14,766 bases of DNA from Leucobacter sp. UBA1945 (GCA_002336855.1 DDEV01000076.1:14143-28908), one strand, 5' to 3'. Positions 1-5,972 are shown, counted from the stretch's first letter. Numbers and translations: made by a program. Notes: a model not told the origin generated them from the letters alone.

Positions 1-657
1 GCCGCCGACGTTCAGCTGGTAGGTGTGGTCGAGCGCGATGCCGCGGCTCTCCATCAGGTGCGCCATGACCCGGTGGGTGATGGTCGCGCCGACCTGGCTC
101 TTGATGTCGTCGCCGACGATCGGCAGGCCCGCCTCGACGAACTTCGCGGCCCACTCGGGGTCGCTTGCCACAAACACGGGCACGGCGTTCACGAAGGCGA
201 CGCCGGCATCGAGCGCCGCCTGGGCGTAGAACTTCACCGCCGCTTCGCTGCCGACGGGCAGGTAGCAGGCCAGCACATCGGCGCCGGAGTCGCGCAGCGC
301 CTGGGCAACGTCGACGGGATCAACGGGCGACTCTTCTACGGCGTCGCGGTAGTACTCGCCGAGGCCGTCGAGCGTTGGGCCGCGCAGCACCTCAAGGCCC
401 AGGTGGGGCACGTCAGAGAACTTGATGGTGTTGTTGTGGCCTGCCCAGATCGCCTCGGAGAGGTCTTTGCCGACCTTGTCTGCGTCAACCTCGAAGGCAG
501 CGACGAACTGCAGATCTGAGACGTGGTAGCCGCCGAGGCGCACGTGCATGAGACCCGGAACCTGCTCGTCATCGGCGGCTCCGCGATAGTACTCGACGCC
601 CTGCACCAGCGAACTCACGCAATTGCCAACGCCCGCGAGGGCCACCTTCACACTCAT
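1..657 (-). CDS. ino1: Inositol-1-phosphate synthase, actinobacterial type (3' end cut by window)
   Basis: Myo-inositol-1-phosphate synthase converts glucose 6-phosphate to inositol 1-phosphate with NAD as internal cofactor. In actinobacteria this supplies inositol for phosphatidylinositol and mycothiol. The 219 visible codons start at ATG (complement 655-657) with a Rossmann N-terminus, VALAGVGNC (residues 5-13), matching the GxGNCxSSL dinucleotide motif; the usual Ala after Cys is Val here. Further family landmarks are LVQGVEYY (17-24), AGHNNTIKFSDVPH, LACYLPVGSEAA, FVNAVPVF and GDDIKSQVGAT, the last being part of the catalytic lysine region. The family is about 360 residues long, so roughly 140 residues lie beyond position 1. 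The ribosome site is weak (GAAAG about 11 nt before ATG). It is divergent from an inositol monophosphatase-family gene, the next pathway step. Family identification is very secure. Confidence 0.95.
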   Translation of the reverse strand, partial: MSVKVALAGVGNCVSSLVQGVEYYRGAADDEQVPGLMHVRLGGYHVSDLQFVAAFEVDADKVGKDLSEAIWAGHNNTIKFSDVPHLGLEVLRGPTLDGLGEYYRDAVEESPVDPVDVAQALRDSGADVLACYLPVGSEAAVKFYAQAALDAGVAFVNAVPVFVASDPEWAAKFVEAGLPIVGDDIKSQVGATITHRVMAHLMESRGIALDHTYQLNVGG

Positions 658-759
658 CGCACCAAGCTTTCGTTCTCATTCATATCTGGGCAATACGCCA
701 ACTCACCACTTTACTCCTCGCCGCATGCTGAGAGCTGCGTCGGCGGTGACAGCCCGCGG

Positions 760-774
760 TACCCTCGTGTTGTG
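760..774 (+). promoter_or_regulatory. Putative -10 element (TACCCT) and leaderless GTG start
   Basis: TACCCT (760-765) fits the actinobacterial -10 consensus TANNNT. It is followed by exactly 6 nt and then GTG at 772-774, which is in frame with the downstream phosphatase gene. That spacing places the predicted transcription start on the GTG, the arrangement of a leaderless mRNA. No convincing -35 hexamer is seen 16-18 bp upstream. Inferred from spacing only. Confidence 0.4.
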
Positions 775-795
775 GGCGAGCAATCCGGGGCAAAA

Positions 796-1635
796 ATGAC
801 GGCAATCACCGATGTCGCCATCAGGGCGGCGCTCGAGGCAGGGGCACTCGCGCTTGAGGGGTTTCGGGCGCCAGACCTCGAGGTCGACCTCAAATCAGAC
901 AAGCACGACCTCGTGACTCGCTACGACCGTGCGTGCGAGCAGCGCATTCGCCGGGTGATCCTCGCCGCATATGCCGACTCGAGCATCGTCGGCGAAGAAG
1001 ACGCGGCGCACATCGGCACCGGGCCGCTCACTTGGTACGTCGACCCGATCGACGGCACCGCAAACTTCGCCCGCGGCATCGCGCTCTGGGCGGTGAGCAT
1101 CGGGGTGGCGCGCGACGGCGAGCTGATCGCCGGCGTCATTTACGACCCCGCGAGCGGGCAGTTGTTCTGGGCCGACGAGCACGGCGCGTTTCTGCGCGAC
1201 GGGTTTGGCAGGGGCGAGGATCGCCCGATGCGCAGTCGCGGCCACAGCGACGAGGGCAGAGCGACCGTTGCGCTGAACTTTCCGCTGGCGCGCGACCTGG
1301 TGCACTTCGAAGAGCTCGCGCTCGCGCAATACGCCGAGATCACTCGCACGTTCGGGCAGGTGCGGGGTGTGCACAGCACCTGCATCGCCCTCGCCTGGGT
1401 GGCGGCCGGCTGGGTCGACGCGACCATCTCGTTCGAGACGAACTCGTGGGATGTCGCGGCCGGGTGCTTCATCGTCAGGCGGGCCGGCGGGTGTTTTCAC
1501 GGCTACCGGGATGGCCTGCAGGTTGCCGAGGGCTCGAGCCACCTCGCCCCGCACTACTATGCGGCGGCGCACAGTGCCGAATACCCGATGCTGCACGAGG
1601 TAATGCGCACGCAGAGCCGGCGGCCGTCGGCCTGA
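796..1635 (+). CDS. Inositol monophosphatase family protein
   Basis: Mg2+-dependent phosphatase of the IMPase/FBPase superfamily, likely dephosphorylating inositol phosphate; related members act on histidinol phosphate or fructose bisphosphate. From ATG 796 it has 279 residues, normal for the family. Metal and active-site motifs are GEED (66-69), DPIDGT (83-88) and SWDVAAG (217-223), all intact. ATG 796 has only a weak GGGG site 5 nt upstream. An in-frame GTG at 772 sits 6 nt after a TACCCT hexamer and may be a leaderless start adding 8 residues. The open frame continues to 523, but that part overlaps the divergent ino1 gene and is not coding. The partner ino1 is 138 bp away on the other strand, which favours inositol 1-phosphate as substrate, but motifs alone cannot exclude a HisN-like role. 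Confidence 0.9.
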   Translation: MTAITDVAIRAALEAGALALEGFRAPDLEVDLKSDKHDLVTRYDRACEQRIRRVILAAYADSSIVGEEDAAHIGTGPLTWYVDPIDGTANFARGIALWAVSIGVARDGELIAGVIYDPASGQLFWADEHGAFLRDGFGRGEDRPMRSRGHSDEGRATVALNFPLARDLVHFEELALAQYAEITRTFGQVRGVHSTCIALAWVAAGWVDATISFETNSWDVAAGCFIVRRAGGCFHGYRDGLQVAEGSSHLAPHYYAAAHSAEYPMLHEVMRTQSRRPSA

Positions 1636-1668
1636 ACCGGCGCTCGCCGAACGCGAGAACGCACATTG

Positions 1669-1688
1669 GCGTGGGGCAGATCCCACGC
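1669..1688. terminator. Perfect 7-bp inverted repeat; possible terminator or operator
   Basis: GCGTGGG (1669-1675), a 6-nt loop and CCCACGC (1682-1688) form a perfect stem 33 nt after the phosphatase stop codon. No T-tract follows. It also lies just upstream of the putative -10 of the next gene (1699-1704), so an operator role is equally possible. Confidence 0.4.
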
Positions 1689-1698
1689 AGAAATGCGG

Positions 1699-1710
1699 CA
1701 GAATAACACC
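1699..1710 (+). promoter_or_regulatory. Putative -10 (CAGAAT) 6 nt before ATG 1711
   Basis: CAGAAT (1699-1704) differs from TAGAAT/TANNNT only at the first base and is separated from ATG 1711 by exactly 6 nt. No Shine-Dalgarno sequence precedes this ATG. The geometry matches the other leaderless candidates at 772, 3941 and 6277. No clear -35 is seen. Confidence 0.4.
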
Positions 1711-2286
1711 ATGGCCATCGATACTGCCGAGCTGCCAGAGCCGACCGATCCCGAAGACATGCCTCCTGTGAACACGAACCCGGGCTGGCTGAGCGAAGAC
1801 GAGCTCGCCTTTGTGCGGGGGCGCATGCCGGTGCTCTATGTAGAGGCGGTGCCGGTGCGAGTCGACGGTCAGGGGCAGGTGAACGAGGTCGGACTGCTCT
1901 TGCGGTCGACCCCCGAGGGTGTCATGACGCGAGCGCTCGTCGCGGGGCGTGTGCGGTTCGGTGAAACCGTGCGCGACGCGCTCTTTCGGCACCTCGAGAA
2001 CGATCTGGGTCCGATGGCGTTTCCGCTCATTCCAGCGTCGCCGGTGCCCGCGCAGGTCGCTGAGTTCTTTCCGCTCCCGGGCATTTCTGCCTATGTCGAC
2101 GAGCGCCAGCACGCGGTCTCGCTCGTGTTCGTGGTGCCGGTCACCGGCTCGTGCAGCCCGCGGCAAGACGCACTCGAGATGACGTGGATGTCGCCGGAGG
2201 AGGCGCTCGCGCCTGACACGCTCGACGAACTCGCTGGCGGTCGCGGCCGGCTGCTTCGGCAGGCGCTGGCTTCGGTCGGGTGCTGA
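1711..2286 (+). CDS. DUF4916 family protein (Nudix-like fold, degenerate Nudix box)
   Basis: 191-residue soluble protein of the actinobacterial DUF4916 family, often labelled NUDIX hydrolase family protein; its biochemical role is not established. Recognisable family segments are WLSEDELAFVRGRMPVLYVE (26-45), GLLLR (61-65), a central Nudix-like stretch (79-101) and RQHAVSLVFVVPVTG (132-146). The Nudix pattern Gx5Ex7REUxEExGU aligns with G79, E85, R93 and G100. The catalytic REUxEE core reads RHLEND, so the usual metal-binding glutamates are mostly replaced by H94, N97 and D98. Hydrolase activity is therefore uncertain. Start ATG 1711 is chosen because upstream Met codons have no ribosome site and homologues as remembered begin near WLSEDE. 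It follows the phosphatase gene by 75 bp with a possible promoter or hairpin between. Confidence 0.85.
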   Translation: MAIDTAELPEPTDPEDMPPVNTNPGWLSEDELAFVRGRMPVLYVEAVPVRVDGQGQVNEVGLLLRSTPEGVMTRALVAGRVRFGETVRDALFRHLENDLGPMAFPLIPASPVPAQVAEFFPLPGISAYVDERQHAVSLVFVVPVTGSCSPRQDALEMTWMSPEEALAPDTLDELAGGRGRLLRQALASVGC

Positions 2287-2370
2287 CCCGCGCGACTGCC
2301 TCCGGGGGGCGCCCTGGCTACCGCTGAGTAGTTTTCGTACGCTAGTTTGTGTACTGCGTATTCGCCGCAA

Positions 2371-2397
2371 CGATGGGTCACCTCATGGGTGTCATCG
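2371..2397. promoter_or_regulatory. Imperfect dyad upstream of the lipoprotein gene
   Basis: CGATG (2371-2375) pairs with CATCG (2393-2397) and CACC (2379-2382) with GGTG (2388-2391) around a short loop. ATGGGT also occurs twice as a direct repeat (2373-2378, 2385-2390). It ends 42 bp before the lipoprotein start and could be an operator. The 153-bp gap (2287-2439) shows no confident promoter. Confidence 0.2.
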
Positions 2398-2439
2398 AGC
2401 AGCCGGTGAATAACTCAATATACAAGTGAGGACCCCCCG

Positions 2440-2988
2440 ATGAATCATGCATTTCTCCCTGCCCCCAAACCTCAGGCTGCTCCCCGCGCGCTGCGCGTGC
2501 TCGCCGTCTCGGCGCTCGCGTTCGCGGCTCTCGGCCTCACCGGTTGCTCGGCGCTGAACCAGTTCTTGCCGAGCTCGCAGCCCGCTCGCGATGCGAACAC
2601 CGGTGAGGTAGTTGAGAAACAAGACAACGCCGACGTGTTCAGTCTGCGAGTCGGCGACTGCGTTGATACCGACAGCTCGATGTCAGGCGAGATCTCGGGC
2701 CTGCCCATGATTCCCTGCGATCAGTCTCACACCGATGAGGTGTATTTCTCGTACATGGTGGAAAGCGAAGAGTTTCCGGGCGAAGATGCGATCATCGCCG
2801 AGGCCGAGCAGAAGTGTGTGCCAGCCTTCGAAACGTTCATCGGAATCGGATACCAAGACTCTGTGCTCGAGTACTGGCCGATGTACCCGACCGAGGGCTC
2901 GTGGTCCGATGGCGACCGCGAGGTGCTCTGCCTGGCGTACGACCCAGCGGCGGCCACGGTCGGCACACTGAAGGGTGCGGCCCGCTAG
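2440..2988 (+). CDS. Septum-formation family lipoprotein
   Basis: 182-residue exported lipoprotein. The N-terminus has basic residues (R16, R19), a hydrophobic core (20-33) and a lipobox LTGC ending at C36, so it is expected to be lipid-anchored on the outer face of the membrane. A linker (37-64) leads into a domain resembling the actinobacterial septum-formation family (Septum_form): VFSLRVGDCVD (66-76), a PCDQSHTDEVYF segment (92-103), CVPAF (126-130) and DREVLCLAYDP (159-169). Cysteines C74, C93, C126 and C164 could form two disulfides after export. ATG 2440 has a GAGGA site at 2428-2432, 7 nt upstream, unlike the leaderless-type neighbours. The family name comes from proteins implicated in septation; a direct role here is inference. 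It ends 23 bp before the convergent AraC-type gene. Confidence 0.85.
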   Translation: MNHAFLPAPKPQAAPRALRVLAVSALAFAALGLTGCSALNQFLPSSQPARDANTGEVVEKQDNADVFSLRVGDCVDTDSSMSGEISGLPMIPCDQSHTDEVYFSYMVESEEFPGEDAIIAEAEQKCVPAFETFIGIGYQDSVLEYWPMYPTEGSWSDGDREVLCLAYDPAAATVGTLKGAAR

Positions 2989-2999
2989 CTGCGAGGAAC

Positions 3000-3031
3000 G
3001 GGGCGGCGCGACTACTCGGCCGCGCTGCCCC
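3000..3031. terminator. Stem-loop over convergent gene ends
   Basis: GGGGCGGCGCG (3000-3010) pairs with CGCGCTGCCCC (3021-3031) over 11 bp with one G/T position and a 10-nt loop. It sits just after the lipoprotein stop (2988) and overlaps the last codons and stop of the convergent regulator gene (3012). No T-run follows on either strand, so it would be a weak or non-canonical bidirectional terminator. Confidence 0.4.
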
Positions 3032-3857
3032 GGTATGCGCTCGGGGTGACCCCGAGCAGCGCTTTGAAATCTTTCGTGAAGTGCGCGTGGTCGGCATACC
3101 CCAGCTCATTCGCAAGCGCCGCAATGCTGAGGTTCGGCTGTTCGCGCAGGCGAGCTGCCCCGTCTTGCAGACGGCGGCGGCGAATCATCGAGTGCAGCGA
3201 GAGCCCGAAGTAGCGCTCGGCGAGGCGTTGCAGGGTGCGCGGCGACGTGTGCAGCAGCGGCGCGAGCTGGTCAGCTCGAATGAGCGTGGGATCGGCCAGC
3301 ACCTCCTCGAGTCTGTTCGCAAGTGCGGCGTCTGAGCCTGTTTCGGGCTGAGGCACCCGCGCACTCAACCACCTGCCGAGGGCGATCATTGCTTGCTCTC
3401 GCCGAGCCTCAGGCATGAGGTCGGCGCTTGTCATCGCACCGACGATCTCGAGCAGCAGGGGAGCCGCGTCGAGCTGCAGTGCGCTGTCTTGCAGCCCGTC
3501 GAGCTTTCGGCCGAGACCCGCCGCGAGCACGCTCGCTGCGGCCGGGCGCAGCAATGCGCCGACGCACCAACCCGTCCCCTTGAGTGTTCGCTCGGAACGC
3601 CTCGTCGGCGGGCCGACAAACGCGATGCCGTTTGCTTCGATCGCGAGATTGCACACCGGAAACGGGAGCGTCTGCTGCACTGAACGCTCGCCCGCTTCAA
3701 GCTGCCACTCGGGAATCCAGAACCAGCGCACCGCGTGCGCGAGATGTGCTGCTGGGGCGTAACGATGAAACTCCGGCAGTCTCTTCGGGTACAGGACGCC
3801 CCGCTGTTGCTGCGAGTTGTGCTGTTGCTGCGAGTTGTGCTGCTCCTGCTGTCCCAT
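3012..3857 (-). CDS. AraC-family transcriptional regulator
   Basis: 281-residue DNA-binding regulator. An N-terminal ligand-sensing-type region (about 21-170, with LPEFHRYAPAAHLAHAVRWF at 27-46) precedes a C-terminal AraC/XylS double helix-turn-helix. The first HTH is at about 195-217 and the second at about 244-265. The family signature runs from GYADHAHF (253-260) through FKALLGVTPSAYR (264-276). Start ATG (complement 3855-3857) is preceded by AGGTAGGGG, a good ribosome site. A longer frame to 3968 would overlap the divergent VOC gene and is rejected. The N-terminus carries two tandem HNSQQQ repeats (7-18) encoded by an exact 18-bp duplication. It is divergent from the VOC-family gene by 83 bp, so that gene is its most likely target; the effector cannot be predicted. 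Confidence 0.9.
   Translation of the reverse strand: MGQQEQHNSQQQHNSQQQRGVLYPKRLPEFHRYAPAAHLAHAVRWFWIPEWQLEAGERSVQQTLPFPVCNLAIEANGIAFVGPPTRRSERTLKGTGWCVGALLRPAAASVLAAGLGRKLDGLQDSALQLDAAPLLLEIVGAMTSADLMPEARREQAMIALGRWLSARVPQPETGSDAALANRLEEVLADPTLIRADQLAPLLHTSPRTLQRLAERYFGLSLHSMIRRRRLQDGAARLREQPNLSIAALANELGYADHAHFTKDFKALLGVTPSAYRGSAAE
3804..3839. repeat. Exact 18-bp tandem duplication inside the AraC-type gene
   Basis: Two identical 18-bp units (3804-3821 and 3822-3839) encode HNSQQQ twice near the N-terminus of the regulator. A decayed, CTG-rich continuation follows to about 3855. The unit length is a multiple of three, so slippage would change copy number without breaking the frame. Confidence 0.85.
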
Positions 3858-3894
3858 GGCCCCTACCTGCGCCGTACTCGCCGTCGAATGTGGC

Positions 3895-3904
3895 GCAAAT
3901 TTGC
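3895..3904. promoter_or_regulatory. Perfect palindrome GCAAATTTGC in the AraC/VOC divergent region
   Basis: A perfect 10-bp palindrome lies 37 bp upstream of the regulator start and immediately upstream of where the -35 of the VOC gene should be (its putative -10 is 3929-3934). It is the only clear dyad in this 83-bp region and could be an operator. AraC proteins more often bind direct repeats, so assignment to this regulator is tentative. Confidence 0.3.
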
Positions 3905-3928
3905 AAGCTGCGCACGCGATCTTGATCC

Positions 3929-3940
3929 TACGCTGAAGCC
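3929..3940 (+). promoter_or_regulatory. Putative -10 (TACGCT) 6 nt before ATG 3941
   Basis: TACGCT (3929-3934) is followed by 6 nt and then ATG 3941; there is no Shine-Dalgarno sequence. The same hexamer at the same distance occurs before the glutaredoxin start at 6277. This is consistent with a leaderless transcript; the -35 is not recognisable. Confidence 0.45.
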
Positions 3941-4444
3941 ATGAGCACTTCAGAGCACCGCGCCGCAACCGGCGCCCACACCACCAATGGAATGCCTCAC
4001 GGGTCGACGAGCCTGACGCCGTTCCTTGCGATCCCGAGCGCCGCCGAGGCGATCGAGTTCTACCGCAACGTATTCGGGGCGCGACTCATCGACGCCACCG
4101 AGATGGGCGGCATCATCGCGCATGCCGACCTCGACTTCGGCACCGGGCACCTGCAGCTCGGTGAGCCTATGCCCGACTATCACCTGGTCGCGTCGCCTGA
4201 GGGCGAAGACGACTGCTATTCGATGGGCATCTATGTGCCAGATGTCGACGCCGTGGTCGAGCGCGCGGCCGCGGCGGGCGCCGTGGTGCGCGAGCCGCCG
4301 GCTGACTTCGTGTCGGGCGACCGCTTTGCGAGCATCCGGGATCCGTTCGGGGTGCGGTGGTCGGTCATGACGCGGGTCGAGGATCTCTCAGAGCAAGATA
4401 GCGCCGATCGCGTGCGGGAGTGGGCACGATCTTTTGAAGGCTGA
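3941..4444 (+). CDS. VOC-family (PhnB-like glyoxalase/bleomycin-resistance fold) protein
   Basis: 167-residue soluble protein of the vicinal oxygen chelate superfamily, PhnB-like subgroup. Visible landmarks are LTPFLAIPSAAEAIEFYRNV (25-44), FGARLI (45-50), HLQLGEP (70-76), a second beta-alpha module with MGIYVPDVDAVVERAAAAGA (95-114) and GDRFASIRDPFGVRWSV (126-142). VOC proteins span glyoxalases, dioxygenases, epimerases and antibiotic-binding proteins, so the substrate cannot be named. Start ATG 3941 sits 6 nt after a TACGCT hexamer. The last few codons and the stop (4442-4444) lie inside the first hairpin of the repeat array, so the C-terminal SFEG is encoded by repeat DNA. The divergent AraC-type regulator probably controls it. 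Confidence 0.88.
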   Translation: MSTSEHRAATGAHTTNGMPHGSTSLTPFLAIPSAAEAIEFYRNVFGARLIDATEMGGIIAHADLDFGTGHLQLGEPMPDYHLVASPEGEDDCYSMGIYVPDVDAVVERAAAAGAVVREPPADFVSGDRFASIRDPFGVRWSVMTRVEDLSEQDSADRVREWARSFEG

Positions 4445-4612
4445 ACGCGAGAGCGTTCAGCAAAGATCGTGCCGGGCCCACTGGCCCGGAAATTTTCAGG
4501 GGTGAACGCATCGCGTTCACCAAATTCCGTGCCGGGCCTACTGGCTCGGATCTTTTGAAGGCTGAATGCGAGAGCGTTCAGCAAAGATCGTGCCATGCCC
4601 ACCGGCCCGGGC
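4423..4612. repeat. Three-unit tandem array of nested hairpins (~60-bp period) between convergent genes
   Basis: Unit 1 (4423-4473): a 12-bp outer stem (4423-4434 with 4462-4473) encloses an 8-bp inner stem (4441-4448 with 4453-4460) closed by a GAGA loop, a GNRA-type tetraloop. Unit 2 (4488-4528): outer stem with one bulge, 9-bp inner stem (4501-4509 with 4513-4521), 3-nt loop. Unit 3 (4549-4589): 7-bp outer stem, inner stem 4562-4569 with 4574-4581, GAGA loop again. Small hairpins link the units: CCGGGCC with GGCCCGG (4472-4489), a second copy (4532-4549) with one changed base, and a decayed third (4593-4610). Changed bases T4567 and T4546 both leave G-U pairs in plus-strand RNA. The array separates convergent genes, so terminator or mRNA 3'-end function is plausible. 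It is not a CRISPR array, as there are no unique spacers. Confidence 0.9.
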
Positions 4613-4644
4613 TTTCGACGCCTGAGTGGCACAAGCCTGAGCGG

Positions 4645-5106
4645 TCAGCGCTTGCGCCACACGATGAGGTGGCTGCGCGAGAACGAGCGCGAGCATTTTG
4701 CGCACGAGGTTTCGCGGCTTGGCCGCCGAAACTTCGCGTGTTCGTGGCCCGCGGGGCAGACCCCCAACCAGGGAGCGAGCTCGTGCGCGATCTCGCCGTC
4801 GTGCGTGCGGCCGCCGACGTAGCCGAGCTCGCGCGCGATGCGCTTCCACTTCGGGCCGTGGGCTGCGTCCGAGCCGGCGATCGCGTGGGCCACCTCGTGC
4901 AGCAAGATCTGGTGAATCTCGTCGTCGTCGAACTTGGCGGCGAGGTAGCGGGAGACGGTGATGCGGCGGTCGGTGTAGTTGCAGAGGCCCGCCCGCCGCT
5001 TCGCGTGATCGAAGCCGAACGACCAGCTGCCTTGCCCGTGCAGAGGGTCGAGATGCAGCCGAATGAGCGCCTCGGCCCAGACCCGCACCCGGTCGAGCTC
5101 AGCCAC
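4645..5106 (-). CDS. SprT-like zinc metalloprotein
   Basis: 153-residue protein with the SprT/Spartan-like fold, a putative zinc-dependent protease family. The zinc motif HEVAH is at 70-74, within LLHEVAHAIAG, and the third ligand is probably H83 in AAHGPKWK. A C-terminal zinc ribbon is suggested by C117PAGH and C135AKC. Eukaryotic Spartan removes DNA-protein crosslinks; the bacterial SprT role is not settled. Start GTG (complement 5104-5106) is chosen because the frame upstream overlaps the preceding gene, whose stop (5115-5117) is 8 nt away and lies within an AGGGTG ribosome site, implying translational coupling. It is the third gene of the glutaredoxin/methyltransferase-like/SprT unit and ends 33 bp from the hairpin array. 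Confidence 0.87.
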   Translation of the reverse strand: MAELDRVRVWAEALIRLHLDPLHGQGSWSFGFDHAKRRAGLCNYTDRRITVSRYLAAKFDDDEIHQILLHEVAHAIAGSDAAHGPKWKRIARELGYVGGRTHDGEIAHELAPWLGVCPAGHEHAKFRRPSRETSCAKCSRSFSRSHLIVWRKR

Positions 5107-5114
5107 GGTGCACC

Positions 5115-5972
5115 CTAGCCACGGCCGAACACCTCTGCCGGCGGCTCTGGGCTCGGTACCGCCTCGACGTCGGTTACGGCGCGAGCGCCGCGAAGCCATT
5201 CGTCGAGTTCGCGGCCCACGAGCATGCGCGCCGGGTGCGGGCCGCCCGCAAGCAGCCTGGGCAGCCAGTCGAGTTCATGATCGACGTCAGAGTTCGAAGC
5301 GAGCAGCACGACGTTGCCGAATCGACGCCCCTTGAGGGTTTGGGGTTCGCCAACCGCCGCAACGGTGCCGAACACTGCCGCAAGAGTCGCCACCTGAGAG
5401 CGGGTGAACGCCTGGCCAGTGCCGTCGGTCGTGTTGACCACCACCAGCCCGTCTGGGGCGAGCAGGGGAGCGATCTGCTCGTAGAACTCGATGCTCGACA
5501 CGTGCGCCGGGGTGCGCGACCCGGCGAAGATGTCGACCACGACGAGGTCGATCGCGCCGTGCATGCCCTGCGGCAGCTTGCCGAGCACCTCGCGCGCGTC
5601 GCCGTGGCGTACGCGGATGCTCGCCCGTTTCGGCAGCGGCGCCGCCTCTCGCACGAGTTCGACGAGGGCGCTCTCCAGCTCGACGACCTGTTGCCTGCTG
5701 CCGGGTCGGGTTGCCTCGATGTAGCGGGGCAGCGTGAATGCGCCGCCGCCGAGGTGCAGTGCCGAGATCGGCTGCCCCGGCGCGCGAAACAGGTCGATCG
5801 CATGCGCGATGCGGCGCACGTACTCGAAGAAGACCTCGCTCGGGTCGCGCAGGTTGACGTGCGACTGCGGAGTGCCGTCAACGAGCAACTGGATCGCGCC
5901 GGGAACCCACCGATCCTCTTCGACCTCTGCGACGAGACCTGAGCTCAGCGTGACCGGCTCGGGAAGCCTCAC
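5115..5972 (-). CDS. Spermidine synthase-like (SAM-dependent methyltransferase fold) protein
   Basis: 285-residue soluble protein with the spermine/spermidine synthase-type Rossmann fold. The nucleotide-binding glycine loop is HLGGGAFTLPRY (73-84), followed by the acidic ribose-binding position ELE (98-100), GDARE (124-128) and the core strand DLVVVDIFAGS (142-152). True spermidine synthases carry an acidic residue soon after the core Asp that orients the amine; here D147 is followed by IFAGSRTP, so polyamine aminopropyl transfer is doubtful. Many actinobacteria have such orphan homologues annotated as spermidine synthase without proof. Start GTG (complement 5970-5972) overlaps the glutaredoxin stop as GTGA; a longer frame to 6191 is rejected because it lies inside the glutaredoxin gene. 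Confidence 0.85.
   Translation of the reverse strand: MRLPEPVTLSSGLVAEVEEDRWVPGAIQLLVDGTPQSHVNLRDPSEVFFEYVRRIAHAIDLFRAPGQPISALHLGGGAFTLPRYIEATRPGSRQQVVELESALVELVREAAPLPKRASIRVRHGDAREVLGKLPQGMHGAIDLVVVDIFAGSRTPAHVSSIEFYEQIAPLLAPDGLVVVNTTDGTGQAFTRSQVATLAAVFGTVAAVGEPQTLKGRRFGNVVLLASNSDVDHELDWLPRLLAGGPHPARMLVGRELDEWLRGARAVTDVEAVPSPEPPAEVFGRG

Noticed and set aside
523..795. N-terminal extension of the phosphatase gene to 523
   Set aside because: It overlaps the 5' end of the divergent ino1 gene and the shared promoter region, and it resembles no IMPase N-terminus.
895..2370. 491-codon minus-strand open frame
   Set aside because: It lies antisense to the phosphatase and DUF4916 genes, both with clear family motifs. 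Its translation is Arg/His rich with no recognisable domain, as expected for a shadow frame in high-GC DNA.
3858..3968. N-terminal extension of the AraC-type regulator to 3968
   Set aside because: It would overlap the VOC gene start and its promoter, whereas ATG 3857 has a strong ribosome site.
4423..4612. CRISPR array
   Set aside because: The ~60-bp units are themselves repeated in full, with no unique spacers, no constant 24-37 bp repeat and no cas genes nearby.
4231..4632. Minus-strand frame with 20-residue repeats (GTIFAERSR..QPSKD)
   Set aside because: The repetition comes from the hairpin array, the frame continues antisense into the VOC gene, and the period shifts frame between units. 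It has no ribosome site and no coding signature.
5115..5972. Calling this gene speE (true spermidine synthase)
   Set aside because: The acidic residue following the core Asp that positions the amine substrate is absent, so only the fold can be claimed.
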